A stretch of DNA of 64,000 nucleotides from Erysipelotrichaceae bacterium (GCA_013334325.1 JAAXXT010000002.1:1-64000), one strand, 5' to 3'; shown: positions 1 through 11,503, numbered from the stretch's first letter. Notes: generated by a model from the letters alone, not told the origin. Made by a program: numbers and translations.

Positions 1-30
1 AGTGTATCACAAGCTTGAGCTTGCTTCAAG

Positions 31-2223
31 TTATTTTATGCTACGTTCTACACTAAGTACATTAGGTACTTTTCTAAGATTCGCAATGACGACTTTTAGA
101 TGCTCAGCATCATTTACTACCACTGTTACATTGGTAATGGCAGTGATCTTATCATCAAGCACTGAAGAATTGATTGAGTTCATCCCTGCTTTACATTGAG
201 ATAAAACAGTAACAAGATCAGACACTAAGAAGGATCGATCTGTAGCGGTTATAAACAATTTAACATCATATTTACCTTCAGTGACGGTCTCATCCCACAT
301 AACATCGATCAAACGCTTTGATTCATTCTTAATATTAGGACAATCCTTACGATGTACTTTGACCCCTTGACCTTTACTGATGAAGCCTACGATCTCATCT
401 CCAGGTACAGGTGAACAACATCCAGCCAAAGAAATCATCATAGAATCTACACCTGCGACTCTTATCCCGGATTTTGAAATGGAACGTTTAGCGGGTTGTT
501 TAAAGAGTTTCTCTAGATTAAAACCATCTAGTATGGATCGTTTTGTGGTCAGCTTCTCCATAACTGCAGCTAAAGAGAGAGATTTGACTGCCAAGGCATA
601 GTAGAAGTCATTGTCGTTACTGACTGCGAAATGGCTCAATACGCTGTCTAATCGCTTAGAATTGACATATTCTTTCTCATCGAGATCACGTCGTTTGAGC
701 TCATCGATAAACATTTGTTGACCCTTGGTGATGAATTCAGCGCGATCTTCGAGTTCTTTATGTTGAAGGAAACCTTTGATTTTACTTCGTGCGTGAGAGG
801 TCTTAACGATCTTAAGCCAATCTTCAGAAGGACCATTGGATTGTTTAGATGTCTTGATTTGAACGACATCACCAGTTTTTAAAACGGAATTTAAAGGTAC
901 CATCGTATTATTGACGATGGCTCCTACTGTACTATGGCCAATCTCAGTATGGATACGATATGCAAAATCTAAAGGAGTAGATCCATTAGGCAAATCGATA
1001 ACACGACCTTTTGGGCTCATAACATAGACATTAGCTTCAAAAACATCATGGGTCAAAATATCCATGTATTCTCCAGCCGATTCAGATTCATCTGTTAACA
1101 TCCCAAGATCTTTAAACCATCCCAGTTTATCTTCGATTTCTTTTTGTTCCTGAGGTTGAGAGCGTTTAACGCCTTCTTTATAGCGCCAATGGGCTGCGAC
1201 CCCTTTTTCAGCGATGTCATCCATCATTTCAGTTCTGATTTGGACTTCGAAGATAGAACCTTCAGGTCCTACGATGGTCGTATGTAAGGACTGATACATA
1301 TTCATCTTAGGCATCGCAATATAATCTTTTAAACGACCTGGTATGGGTCGATAATTCGCATGGATATGACCTAATATCTCGTAACAATTCAATTCATTCT
1401 TCGTAACGATACGGATCGCATTTAGATCTAAGATCTCTTCGAAACGTTTACTCTTGGTGGTCATTTTTTTATAGATACTATAAAGATGTTTAGATCTACC
1501 AAAGATCCTAAATTGGATGTTTTGTTGAGTCAAGACTTCACTGATGTCATGGATCATCGTTTCGACTTGTTTATCGCGCTCGATTTTACGCAATTCTACC
1601 ATCTGTGCGACTTCATAGTATTTATCTGGATACAGATAAAAGAAGCTTAGATCTTCAAGTTCATTTTTGATCTCACTGATCCCTAATCGATGTGCAATAG
1701 GCGCATAGACTTCTAAAGTTTCAGAAGCGATCTTCTTTTGTTTCTCAGGAGACATATACTTAAGCGTACGCATATTATGTAGACGATCGACCAATTTGAT
1801 CAAGATGACTCTGATATCCTTAGCCATCGCGATAAAGATCTTACGATGATTGACCGCAAGATATTCTTTTTCGTCTTTGAATTCGATATTACCGATCTTA
1901 GTGACAGATTCTACAAGCATCGTGACTTCTTCATCGAAGGCTTTGACCATCTCTTCTCGAGGAACACCACAATCTTCTAAAACATCATGCAAGAGACCTG
2001 CAGTAATCGTTTTTGGACCTACTTTGAGCGTACTTAAAATCAAGGCGACCTGAATCAAATGATTGATGTAGGGTTCCCCGCTTTTACGTACCTGTCCTTC
2101 ATGCTTCTCTGTGGCGTATAGTAATGCCTTTTCGATCAGCAAGATATGGGCAGGATTGGTGATGTAGGTGTTGATGCTTTTTAGTAAGGCATCGACTCCT
2201 AAATGGTCATAGCGATCGCTCAT
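31..2223 (-). CDS. relA: RelA/SpoT bifunctional (p)ppGpp synthetase/hydrolase
   Basis: 730 aa; HD domain (HDVLEDCG), RelA/SpoT synthetase region, TGS and C-terminal ACT-like regions; next to apt. Confidence 0.95.
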   Translation of the reverse strand: MSDRYDHLGVDALLKSINTYITNPAHILLIEKALLYATEKHEGQVRKSGEPYINHLIQVALILSTLKVGPKTITAGLLHDVLEDCGVPREEMVKAFDEEVTMLVESVTKIGNIEFKDEKEYLAVNHRKIFIAMAKDIRVILIKLVDRLHNMRTLKYMSPEKQKKIASETLEVYAPIAHRLGISEIKNELEDLSFFYLYPDKYYEVAQMVELRKIERDKQVETMIHDISEVLTQQNIQFRIFGRSKHLYSIYKKMTTKSKRFEEILDLNAIRIVTKNELNCYEILGHIHANYRPIPGRLKDYIAMPKMNMYQSLHTTIVGPEGSIFEVQIRTEMMDDIAEKGVAAHWRYKEGVKRSQPQEQKEIEDKLGWFKDLGMLTDESESAGEYMDILTHDVFEANVYVMSPKGRVIDLPNGSTPLDFAYRIHTEIGHSTVGAIVNNTMVPLNSVLKTGDVVQIKTSKQSNGPSEDWLKIVKTSHARSKIKGFLQHKELEDRAEFITKGQQMFIDELKRRDLDEKEYVNSKRLDSVLSHFAVSNDNDFYYALAVKSLSLAAVMEKLTTKRSILDGFNLEKLFKQPAKRSISKSGIRVAGVDSMMISLAGCCSPVPGDEIVGFISKGQGVKVHRKDCPNIKNESKRLIDVMWDETVTEGKYDVKLFITATDRSFLVSDLVTVLSQCKAGMNSINSSVLDDKITAITNVTVVVNDAEHLKVVIANLRKVPNVLSVERSIK

Positions 2224-2238
2224 AGATCCTTTCTATAG

Positions 2239-2262
2239 AAAAAAGGAGAGTTGCCTCTCCGC
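2239..2262 (-). terminator. intrinsic terminator after apt
   Basis: GGAGAG-GCAA-CTCTCC stem followed by T-run on the minus strand. Confidence 0.75.
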
Positions 2263-2778
2263 TTAGTCGTAATTAATTAAGGAAAAGACCTTGTAGCCTT
2301 TTAAGACTTCACGCCCTTTTAATGCATTCAGTTCGATAAGGAAGGCACAGCCAACAACATTACCGCCCAACTGTTCAACCAATTTTATAGTCGCTTCAAC
2401 GGTTCCACCTGTCGCTAAAAGATCATCGACGATCAACACACGTTGACCAGGAGTAATCGCATCTTTATGGACATGAAGTTCATTCTTTCCATATTCTAAG
2501 GCATAAGAATAGCTTACTGTTTCTCTAGGAAGCTTGCCTGGTTTTCTCACTGGGACAAAACCGATCTCTAATGCTGATGATACAGGACAACCAAAAATGA
2601 AACCTCTTGATTCAGGTCCTACGATAAGATCTGCTTTAACTTCTTTAGCGAATTCGACCATTTGATCCGTTGCGGCTCTAAATACTTTCCCATTGGCCAT
2701 TAAAGGAGTAATGTCTCTAAATAGGATCCCTTCGATTGGGAAATTCGGAATGTCTGCGATGTATTTTTTGAAGTCCAT
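2263..2778 (-). CDS. apt: adenine phosphoribosyltransferase
   Basis: 171 aa; PRPP motif [22 protein letters not shown]. Confidence 0.95.
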   Translation of the reverse strand: MDFKKYIADIPNFPIEGILFRDITPLMANGKVFRAATDQMVEFAKEVKADLIVGPESRGFIFGCPVSSALEIGFVPVRKPGKLPRETVSYSYALEYGKNELHVHKDAITPGQRVLIVDDLLATGGTVEATIKLVEQLGGNVVGCAFLIELNALKGREVLKGYKVFSLINYD

Positions 2779-2830
2779 GTTTTTTCCTCACACTCACCTA
2801 TTATAGTCAAAAGGAACTCATAAAACAAGC

Positions 2831-4399
2831 CTATAACCAAGACTCTGCTACAATACTGAATCCTGTTTTACCTCTAAAGGTGTTTAAACTTAATCGACCT
2901 GTTAAATGAAGGACTCTTGAATCAAATTGGGTCTCATCACAATTATTGAAACATAAGACATCGATGAGGCTCCCCTTTACGTTTACTTGCCACTTATAGC
3001 CGTTTTTAAGCCCATTAGAGCTTAAAACTAAGGCTTTATCTATTTCTACTTCAGGTAATTCAAATCCTTGTCCAAAGGGCTTAAAATCCATGAGACGAGT
3101 ATAGCTTTCTATGTTGATAAGCTTTGGATCAAAGAGTAAAGTCATTCTTTCAGATGAACTGAGATCTAAATGATCAGTAGAGGCGTAGACACTTAATCTA
3201 AAAGCATCATACTGATCTTCAGCGATCTCGATTCCAGCCGCTAAAGCGTGTCCTCCATATCTCATCGTATAGACCATACAGTCTTTTAGTAATTCTCTAA
3301 GATCTGTCCCTAAAGGCGCTCTTATGCTTCCTTTATAGGAGCCATCTTTATGAGCCAAAACGATGACAGGTTTATTTGTTTTACGAACCAATTGACCCGC
3401 AGTAATCCCAACGATCCCCTCATGGAAATCAGGATCATCGATGATGATGACTGCGTGAGGATCAACTAAAGCACTCTTGGTCTTAGCCATCATCGACGTA
3501 TTGACTGTTTTTCTTTTCTCATTGATGGCTTTGATTTGTTGAGCCTTAAGTAAGATCTGAAAACGATCTTCACTACAGAAGTATTCCACCAAGGCATTGA
3601 CACTTAATTCATCATTCATACGTCCGATCGCATTGATTTTAGGGATAATTTGAAAAGCCACACCCAGTTCATCTAATGCATCAGCTTTATCACTCAAGGA
3701 TATAATACTTGGATAATTGTTGAGATTAAGTAAAGCAAGACCCTGTTTGACCAAGCTTCGATTATAGCCCCATAGATCCATCACATCAGCAATGGTTGCG
3801 ATGGCTGCTAAAGTACAAAGATAATCGTTTTGTTTAAGATGAGTAGAAAGCATATACGCTAAGGCACTTCCACAACTATTCTTATAATTGGATTCTAAAT
3901 AATTCGGATGAATCAAGATCGTACAAGGAACATCTTTAGTGATCTCATGATGATCCAAGATGATCGAATCGATCTTGGCTTCATTGAGTTTATCAAGTGC
4001 TTCATAGGCGCTGACCCCATTATCGACGATCAAGAATAAGGTATAACCTTTTTTTAGCGCTAAGTCTACTGTTTTTGGACTTAGACCATAACCTTCCTCA
4101 AAACGATGAGGTATGTAATATCCAACTTGAGCACCAAGATCTCTAAGAGTTTTAACCAGAATCGATGTGGAACATACCCCATCCGCATCATAATCTCCAC
4201 ACACCATGATCTTTTCTTTGTTTTGTAGTGCTTTAAGTATTCTATCCCTAGCTAAAATAAACAAAGGATGAGATGAAGGATCAATACTCATTGGACTTAA
4301 AAGCTGATCAAGTTGATCATCATCAAGTTGATTCGCATAACAAATCTCAGCCAATAAAGCATCATTCATTTTCTCTATATAATGTGTTTTTGAAATCAT
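2831..4399 (-). CDS. recJ: single-stranded-DNA-specific exonuclease RecJ (short form)
   Basis: DHH-family motifs (CGDYDADGVCS, LDHHE, GGHALAAG); recJ-apt-relA synteny. Confidence 0.9.
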   Translation of the reverse strand: MISKTHYIEKMNDALLAEICYANQLDDDQLDQLLSPMSIDPSSHPLFILARDRILKALQNKEKIMVCGDYDADGVCSTSILVKTLRDLGAQVGYYIPHRFEEGYGLSPKTVDLALKKGYTLFLIVDNGVSAYEALDKLNEAKIDSIILDHHEITKDVPCTILIHPNYLESNYKNSCGSALAYMLSTHLKQNDYLCTLAAIATIADVMDLWGYNRSLVKQGLALLNLNNYPSIISLSDKADALDELGVAFQIIPKINAIGRMNDELSVNALVEYFCSEDRFQILLKAQQIKAINEKRKTVNTSMMAKTKSALVDPHAVIIIDDPDFHEGIVGITAGQLVRKTNKPVIVLAHKDGSYKGSIRAPLGTDLRELLKDCMVYTMRYGGHALAAGIEIAEDQYDAFRLSVYASTDHLDLSSSERMTLLFDPKLINIESYTRLMDFKPFGQGFELPEVEIDKALVLSSNGLKNGYKWQVNVKGSLIDVLCFNNCDETQFDSRVLHLTGRLSLNTFRGKTGFSIVAESWL

Positions 4400-4414
4400 A
4401 AATTTAGTTTAGCA

Positions 4415-4441
4415 TAAAAAAAGAACAGCAATGCTGTTCTT
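4415..4441 (-). terminator. intrinsic terminator after secDF
   Basis: AAGAACAGCA/TGCTGTTCTT stem followed by T-run on the minus strand. Confidence 0.8.
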
Positions 4442-4448
4442 AATCACC

Positions 4449-6725
4449 TTAATCGTTGATCCCCATGATGGTTAATTCATCGATCTCTTCTTTTTTACGC
4501 TTTTTATGCTTGATTTCTTTCTTAGGTTTACGATAATAACGAATGTTTACCCATAATTGGGCAGCAATGAAGATTGAGGAGTAAGCCCCAGCCATCAAGC
4601 CAATAAACATAGCGAAGTTGAATGTAAAGATGGCTTTGGATCCCAAGAACAATAAGAATACCATTGGAATCAAAGTCGTAATTGTATTCCATAATGAACG
4701 CAAGACTACACCACTTAGAGCATCATTGACGATCTTCTTATAGTCGTCTTTGGTATATTGGTTTTTACTTTGATTGTGTAAAGTTTCTCGGATACGGTCA
4801 AATATAACGATGGTATCATCTACAGAATACCCAATGATGGCCAAGATGACAGCAATAAGTTCTGTTGTAACATCAAGTCTAAAGATAGCGAAGATCGATA
4901 AGACGATGAATACGTCATGCAGCAAGGCAACAATAGTCGCGATACCATAATCCCATTCAAATCTCAAGGATACAAACACCAACATCAATATCCAAGCGAT
5001 CAAGGACGCCAAGATGGCATTTTTAACCAACTCATTCCCAATCAATGGGGTTACGACGCTTTCATTGATCTCTAGACCATATTTTGTCTTCATTGTGGTC
5101 CCAATCAAATCTAGTTTCGCACGAGAGAGCGCCTCAGTCGTTGTGATATAAGCCATTTTTGTTCCAGAGAGCTGAACATTGAAACTATTTAATCCTAAGG
5201 CTTCAAAATCAGATTTAATTTGAGTTTCACTCAATACGATATTTGAATTGACAGTAATCTTAGTTCCGGAAGCAAAATCGATTCCTAAATTCATAGCTCC
5301 TTTTCCGTTGGCTAAATTAAAGCCAGCCGAAGCGAAGCCTAAGAATAGAATGGTAATAGACCCAATAATGAAAGGTTTAGCTGCTTTTACGAAATCAAAT
5401 CCCGCAAAAGGTCCAAAATAACGTTGTTCTTCACCCTTTGTAACATCAGGTATGTGTTTCATCTTAACTTTGAACCAAGTCTTCTTGTCATCAAGATAAC
5501 CTGAATTGACAAGTAAACCCATGATGAATTTAACGAAGAATACGTTGATGATGATGGTAACCATAATAGTAACCATCAACATGGTAGAGAATCCTTTAAC
5601 TGGACCTGTCCCAAAGATATACATAATGACTGCAGCGATGAACGTTGTCGATTGAGAATCTACGATGGTTACCCATGATAGATTATGTCCTTCAACGAAA
5701 GATTTCTTCACCGATCGACCTAAATACAATTCATCTCGAATACGTTCAAAGGTCAAGATATTCGCATCTACCGTCATCCCTACCCCCATAACCAAAGCAG
5801 CGATACCAGGTAAGGTATATACTCCACCAATAGAGTTATAGATGAATATTACGATGAAGACATATAGAACAAGCATCAGAGCAGATAAGATACCAGGTAA
5901 GGCATACATAACGATCATAAACAAAGCAACGCCCAAGATCCCTAAGATCCCAGCGAATGCGGTTGTTTTAAATGAATCGATACCGAATTCAGCACTGACT
6001 TCATTTGAGTAAAGTTCAGTCATTTTAACTGGTAATGAACCAGAGTTGATTAAATTGGACAATTGACGAGCATAGGCTTCTGTAAAAGAACCCTGAATAA
6101 CCGCATCACCCGCAATAGCAGCTTTTACTGAAGCCGCAGAAATAAACTTAGGATTAGCTTTGTCTTTTTCTGCTTTATAGCTATCTGTCTTAGAATCATA
6201 ATCCAACCATGTGACCATGGTATTATCAGCCATCGCTGCAACTGCAGCGGTAATTTCTTTAAATTTAGTTTTGTCTTTGATCTTTAAAGATACGACGACA
6301 ACACCGTTTTCATACGCTAAAGAGGCACCACCTTCTTCAAGGATGGTCGCATCAGCCAATAGTTTGTCATTAACATCTCTAAAGGTTAAATTCGCTGTCG
6401 TTGAAATCAATTTACGTGCTTCATCTTGATTGGTGATCCCAGCCAATTGAATACGAATACGATTATCACCTTCGATGAGGATATCTGGTTCATTGACCCC
6501 AATGATATCTACACGTTTACGAATACTCGCAACGACTGCAGTGATGTCTGGTAAAGTACCTCCATCGACCAATGGACTAACTTCATAGACGATTTCAAAA
6601 CCGCCTTGTAAGTCAAGACCTAAAGTCATATTATCGGCAGTATCTTTTGCAAAGAAACCTACCAACAATAAGACAGCCATTACGGTCATCGTAAAGATAA
6701 CCAATCTACTCTTTTTTCTGTTCAT
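4449..6725 (-). CDS. secDF: fused protein translocase subunit SecDF
   Basis: 758 aa multi-TM; GLDLQGGFEIVYEV (SecD) and NLGIDFASGTKITV (SecF). Confidence 0.95.
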   Translation of the reverse strand: MNRKKSRLVIFTMTVMAVLLLVGFFAKDTADNMTLGLDLQGGFEIVYEVSPLVDGGTLPDITAVVASIRKRVDIIGVNEPDILIEGDNRIRIQLAGITNQDEARKLISTTANLTFRDVNDKLLADATILEEGGASLAYENGVVVVSLKIKDKTKFKEITAAVAAMADNTMVTWLDYDSKTDSYKAEKDKANPKFISAASVKAAIAGDAVIQGSFTEAYARQLSNLINSGSLPVKMTELYSNEVSAEFGIDSFKTTAFAGILGILGVALFMIVMYALPGILSALMLVLYVFIVIFIYNSIGGVYTLPGIAALVMGVGMTVDANILTFERIRDELYLGRSVKKSFVEGHNLSWVTIVDSQSTTFIAAVIMYIFGTGPVKGFSTMLMVTIMVTIIINVFFVKFIMGLLVNSGYLDDKKTWFKVKMKHIPDVTKGEEQRYFGPFAGFDFVKAAKPFIIGSITILFLGFASAGFNLANGKGAMNLGIDFASGTKITVNSNIVLSETQIKSDFEALGLNSFNVQLSGTKMAYITTTEALSRAKLDLIGTTMKTKYGLEINESVVTPLIGNELVKNAILASLIAWILMLVFVSLRFEWDYGIATIVALLHDVFIVLSIFAIFRLDVTTELIAVILAIIGYSVDDTIVIFDRIRETLHNQSKNQYTKDDYKKIVNDALSGVVLRSLWNTITTLIPMVFLLFLGSKAIFTFNFAMFIGLMAGAYSSIFIAAQLWVNIRYYRKPKKEIKHKKRKKEEIDELTIMGIND

Positions 6726-6728
6726 ACC

Positions 6729-7010
6729 TTATCCTCCGAATAATGTGGAAAAATCATTTAATGTTTGATGTCTGCTTTCAATAATCGATTGTGTTGAGAG
6801 ATAACTCACGATCTCTTCAGCTTTTAAGCTCATGATGTCGTTTATGATCTGATGAATATGCTTAGGATGACCTTCAGACCACTTGATTTTCCATAGGGCA
6901 TTCTCAAATTGCTCATAACTTAAATGTGGGAGTGCTTCACTTTGAATCATTCCCAAGCGTAAAGTCATTGTTAGCTTAATCTGAGTTGAAAATCCATCTT
7001 CTTTAGGCAT
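6729..7010 (-). CDS. comN: ComN-like post-transcriptional regulator family protein
   Basis: 93 aa; position next to secDF and family-like sequence (LSYEQFENALWKIKWSEGHPKHIHQIINDIMSL). Confidence 0.65.
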   Translation of the reverse strand: MPKEDGFSTQIKLTMTLRLGMIQSEALPHLSYEQFENALWKIKWSEGHPKHIHQIINDIMSLKAEEIVSYLSTQSIIESRHQTLNDFSTLFGG

Positions 7011-7077
7011 AAGTTCACCAGGTCGCTGTATTATTATAAGTCATTCTTCACAATAATAAAAGCGAAATTAATTAAAG

Positions 7078-8376
7078 CTAAAGTTTATGGACCAAATCCT
7101 TGAAGATTCGTCCTCGTTGTTCATAATTATCAAATTGATCATAGCTTGCACAGGCTGGTGAAAACAGGACCACATCCTCTTCTTTTGCCAATGAGTATGC
7201 CAATTGAGTTGCTTGATCTAGGTTATCTAAAACGATGGCATTTGGATAAAGTGCTTTGAGTTGAAACTTAGTTTCGCCATACACGATCATCTTCTTCACT
7301 TGACCCAACAAAGGAATCAAGGCATCAAAACCAGTCTTTTTATCATAACCTCCAGCCAATAAAATGACAGGATGTTTAAATGCTTTTAATGCAACAACCG
7401 TTGCTTCTGCATTGGTACCTTTAGAATCATTATAATATTTAACTTTATTGACTTCTCTTACGAACTCAATACGATGTTCTACACCCGCAAAGTTTCTTAT
7501 ACCTTCTTGGATCTGAGAAAGACTTACTCCCATCTTATAGGCCATCGCTGCAGCTACCATCGCATTTTGAACGTTATGCATCCCTACAAGATGCAGATCA
7601 CTTAAGTCAAACAGTTTTTCATCCCATAACCACACGGCTTCATCTTTTAAATAAAGATCAGCTTTCTTTTCTAGAGAGAATTCTATGACTTTACAAGGAC
7701 AGTTTTGAGTATAGTGAACCACATTTTTATCATCTAGATTTCTTAAGAACCAATCTTCTCCACTTTGATTCTTATACACCAAGGTTTTTGTTGTGTAATA
7801 ATCATCCACATCTTTAAAAACATCCAAATGATCAGGGGTAAGATTCATGATGACGCTGACTAAAGGATGAAAATGAGGGGTTCCTAATAGTTGAAAAGCA
7901 GCTATTTCTAAAGCTACACTTAGTTTTTCTTCAGGATAATCAATCACAAGATCACTTAATGCAGTCCCTATATTTCCATAAGCTCCATTATGTGGATTGA
8001 GTTGTTTTAATAAGTCTCCTAATAAAGCAGTAGTGGTGGTTTTCCCATTGGTTCCAGTAATCGCCCCATAGGTATAATCCACCAAAGATGAGGCATATTC
8101 GATCTCATTTATGATGGGGATATTTTTATCTGTAAAACCTTTTAGAAAGGTCAAGGTGTGAGGTATACCTGGATTTTTGATGACCACATCAAAATTTTCA
8201 TCCCAAAGTGATAAAGGATGAGACCCTTCGATCACACTTAGTTTAGGATCACTAAAAGTTAAAGGAGGATTTATGATTTGACCATCATTTAAAATCACAA
8301 TGTGATTTAATTTTAAAAGTAAACGTGTGACAGCGATTCCGCTTCTTGCAGCGCCTAGAACCAATACTTTCATCAT
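7078..8376 (-). CDS. murD: UDP-N-acetylmuramoylalanine--D-glutamate ligase
   Basis: GTNGKTTTTALLGDLL ATP motif; NDSKGTNAEAT. Start reassigned to the ATGA overlap with the mraY stop; the ORF-track N-terminus lies within mraY. Confidence 0.95.
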   Translation of the reverse strand: MMKVLVLGAARSGIAVTRLLLKLNHIVILNDGQIINPPLTFSDPKLSVIEGSHPLSLWDENFDVVIKNPGIPHTLTFLKGFTDKNIPIINEIEYASSLVDYTYGAITGTNGKTTTTALLGDLLKQLNPHNGAYGNIGTALSDLVIDYPEEKLSVALEIAAFQLLGTPHFHPLVSVIMNLTPDHLDVFKDVDDYYTTKTLVYKNQSGEDWFLRNLDDKNVVHYTQNCPCKVIEFSLEKKADLYLKDEAVWLWDEKLFDLSDLHLVGMHNVQNAMVAAAMAYKMGVSLSQIQEGIRNFAGVEHRIEFVREVNKVKYYNDSKGTNAEATVVALKAFKHPVILLAGGYDKKTGFDALIPLLGQVKKMIVYGETKFQLKALYPNAIVLDNLDQATQLAYSLAKEEDVVLFSPACASYDQFDNYEQRGRIFKDLVHKL

Positions 8377-9326
8377 TGAGCTCCTAACAATAATCCCAGT
8401 AAGGCAAACAGTATCCCAACGATCCAAAACAAAGTAACGACTCGAGTCTCTTTCCATCCACTTAAGGTAAATGCATAATGAATTGGGGTATATTTAAATA
8501 CTCTACGTTTAAAGAGTTTTACTGAACCAATTTGAATCATAACGCATAATGTCTCGATCACAAATACAGCTCCAAAAATAATCAAAAGGAATTCCTGTTT
8601 GATGACCATCGCAATGACTGCGAGAAGTGCTCCTAGAGCCAAAGATCCAGTATCTCCCATGATGATCTTAGCAGGATGAATATTATAAACAAGATAAGCC
8701 GCCAATGAACCTAAGACCATTAAGATAAAGTTTGATAACCAATATAGATTCATCGAATAAGTCAAAGCAAAGAAACCAAATAAGGCAATCAAAACTGTGC
8801 CCCCGGCTAAACCATCCATCCCATCGGTGATGTTGACCCCATTACTGGCACCAGTAAACATCACGAAGACAAGAAGTCCATATAACCATCCTAGATTCAA
8901 AGGATTTACGATAAATGGTATAACTATTTCGCTGTTCGCAAAGGATTGATAAATGAGATACACAATAATCGCTAAAATCAATTGAGCAAGAAACTTATGC
9001 GATGGCTTTAACCCAGCATTATTTTTTTCCACAACGATCTTATAATCATCCCAGAAACCTATGAGTCCATACCCTAAGTAAGTAAGATATACAACTCCCA
9101 TCTTAAGATCCATAAATGACTTGGGTTGTAGAATAAGAGCTAAGATCAAAGGGACCAAAACAAATAAAATACCACCCATCGTAGGGGTCTTTTTCTTTGA
9201 TTTGAATTGTTCTAATGAATATTCTGATACGCTTTGATGCGTATTTAAACGATCCATCTGCTTAATGAACTTAGGATAGATAAGAACAGTAACAACAAAA
9301 CTTATAAAGAGTGAAATAAGGTTCAT
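8373..9326 (-). CDS. mraY: phospho-N-acetylmuramoyl-pentapeptide transferase
   Basis: multi-TM; KKTPTMGGILF, NITDGMDGLAGG, GDTGSLALGA. Confidence 0.95.
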   Translation of the reverse strand: MNLISLFISFVVTVLIYPKFIKQMDRLNTHQSVSEYSLEQFKSKKKTPTMGGILFVLVPLILALILQPKSFMDLKMGVVYLTYLGYGLIGFWDDYKIVVEKNNAGLKPSHKFLAQLILAIIVYLIYQSFANSEIVIPFIVNPLNLGWLYGLLVFVMFTGASNGVNITDGMDGLAGGTVLIALFGFFALTYSMNLYWLSNFILMVLGSLAAYLVYNIHPAKIIMGDTGSLALGALLAVIAMVIKQEFLLIIFGAVFVIETLCVMIQIGSVKLFKRRVFKYTPIHYAFTLSGWKETRVVTLFWIVGILFALLGLLLGAQ

Positions 9327-9349
9327 AATGAAAATATTATAGCATTAAA

Positions 9350-11503
9350 CTAATGACTGAGTACGATAAACGTGACCGTTTGATCGCTTAATATGGTCCC
9401 TGGTAAGACAGATTGGGAGCTCACAAATCCTTCACCATCGATCGAAACTGTTTGATTAGCGAGTCTAAAATAAGCCAATACATCTTTCTTACTCCACCCT
9501 GTCATATCTGGCATGATGATGTCTTGATATGAACTGATGAATATTATTCGCTGAGTACTTAAAATATTAGTTTTTGATTCTGGATATTGATTGATGATGC
9601 TTGGTCCATTTCCAATAATGGTTATAGGATTGGTTTTATTAGTTAAGAATTCTGTTACAAAAGAAGTTGAATGATTTATGAAACTAGGAAGTTCATATGA
9701 TGAAATGAGTTCTTCATCTACAGGTTGATGTTTAACTGAATACAATTCTATTGTTTTCATAATTTCTATGATTTGATTATTTTGCTCAACTCCACTTGAG
9801 ATCGTAGGACTTCTATACGCATAATAAAGAAGAATCTCTGGATCATCATATGGTAAACCAATGATAACAGAATATATGTATTCGTCTTCTGAATAAGAAC
9901 CATTAACTACCAATTGAGCTGTACCTGATTTACAAATAAAATCTATCGATTCAACTTGATATCTATTGCATGAAGCTCTATATCCATAAGCTGTAAGATG
10001 CATCAAATCAACCATTTTTGATGCTGTTGATGGTGAGATAGGATGATCAACAATGATTGGCTCATTTTGAACCAATACTTCTTTTGTATCAGAATTGATG
10101 ATACGGTCAACTACATAGGGTTTCATCATTACTCCATCATTCATGATGGCTGTATACGCTTGAACAATTTGAAGCATATTCACAGAGATTCCTTGACCAA
10201 AACCGATGTGTAATAGATCTGAACTTGTATTTATCGATGCAGACGCTATGTTTTCTGGTTGAATATCTGTATTTACAGGTTCAAAGAAATGAAAATCATT
10301 GAGATACTTCTTAAATATTTCAGGATCTAATACCGTCGTCAATAAAGAAGCTATACCAACGTTTGAAGAAACTGAATAACCAGTATCATAATCGATTAAG
10401 CCCCAATTGAATTTATTGACGTTGTTTATAATACCAATTTTATTTTTGGCTGATTTTAAGCGTGTCAACTTCCCATTCTCATAACCATAAATAAACGGAG
10501 CAGTATCAAATAAATCAGTTCCTGTATAAACACCTTCTTCGATAGCTGCAGCATAAGTAAATGTTTTCATTGTAGATCCGGGTTCATAGATGAACTGAGA
10601 TCCAAAGGTCATAAAATTGCTCGTATCGACATTGTTTAAGTCAAAATTCTTATTTTGAGCAAAAGCAAGTATCTTACCTGTTTTGACTTCTACAATCGTG
10701 CCCCAAGTTTGTGTTGCATTATAAGTCAACTCAGTCTTACCCATCGTTAGTTCTAATTGATCTTGTAGAGTTCTATCTAAAGTCAAAATTACTGAGTTCC
10801 CATTTACAGACGGAGTTATCGTTTGTTTAGAACCAGGTAAAACATAACCTTGAGCATCTACAGTAGAGACTTGATAACCATTGATACCTTTTAGGTAATC
10901 ATTTAGTGAAAATTCTAATCCCATCCGTCCTATTAAATCAGGTTCAACTGTCTTTTCATCATCGTTGGCAAAACCTAATAGGTAAGAAGCAAATGAATCA
11001 GAAGGATATGTTCTTTTTTGAGTTTCTAAAAATCCTAAACCTGGAAGATCCAAGGCTTCAATAGCGGCTTTCTCTGAAACACTCAACTGTCTTCCAACTG
11101 CCCCAAACTCAGTTTGATATTCAGCTTGATTGAGACGTTCAAAAAGATATGCTTGATCAGTGTTAAGCACTTCTGCTAATTTCGAAGCTGTAAGTTCAAA
11201 ATCAGACACATAGGCTTGATGACCATCAACGGCTGGTCGAGAAGGATCTACGATGGCATATAGAGTATAGCTCACCACATCTTCAGCTAAAATATTCATA
11301 TCTTTATCATAAATGGTTCCACGATGGGCATTGATCACATTGGTAGATTGATTGATGTTGCTGCTGTAATCGTGTAGATCAGTTTGGCTTAAATAATGAA
11401 ATCCTACGATACTCACACTAAAAAGATTGGCCAGTATCAACGCTGTGACCAATCCAATAATAGTAATGCTAAAAAGAAGCATAAACTTGCTTCTGTTTAT
11501 CAT
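9350..11503 (-). CDS. class B penicillin-binding protein (FtsI/SpoVD-like) with C-terminal PASTA-like domain
   Basis: 717 aa; N-terminal TM; EPGSTMKTF (SxxK); SSN (VSSNVG); KSGTAQ; C-terminal PDMTGWSKKDVLAYF. Confidence 0.92.
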   Translation of the reverse strand: MINRSKFMLLFSITIIGLVTALILANLFSVSIVGFHYLSQTDLHDYSSNINQSTNVINAHRGTIYDKDMNILAEDVVSYTLYAIVDPSRPAVDGHQAYVSDFELTASKLAEVLNTDQAYLFERLNQAEYQTEFGAVGRQLSVSEKAAIEALDLPGLGFLETQKRTYPSDSFASYLLGFANDDEKTVEPDLIGRMGLEFSLNDYLKGINGYQVSTVDAQGYVLPGSKQTITPSVNGNSVILTLDRTLQDQLELTMGKTELTYNATQTWGTIVEVKTGKILAFAQNKNFDLNNVDTSNFMTFGSQFIYEPGSTMKTFTYAAAIEEGVYTGTDLFDTAPFIYGYENGKLTRLKSAKNKIGIINNVNKFNWGLIDYDTGYSVSSNVGIASLLTTVLDPEIFKKYLNDFHFFEPVNTDIQPENIASASINTSSDLLHIGFGQGISVNMLQIVQAYTAIMNDGVMMKPYVVDRIINSDTKEVLVQNEPIIVDHPISPSTASKMVDLMHLTAYGYRASCNRYQVESIDFICKSGTAQLVVNGSYSEDEYIYSVIIGLPYDDPEILLYYAYRSPTISSGVEQNNQIIEIMKTIELYSVKHQPVDEELISSYELPSFINHSTSFVTEFLTNKTNPITIIGNGPSIINQYPESKTNILSTQRIIFISSYQDIIMPDMTGWSKKDVLAYFRLANQTVSIDGEGFVSSQSVLPGTILSDQTVTFIVLSH

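Noticed and set aside
2831-4399. Truncated or frameshifted recJ
   Set aside because: At 522 aa it is shorter than many RecJ proteins, but motifs are in order, the end is clean and no second fragment was seen; short RecJ forms exist.
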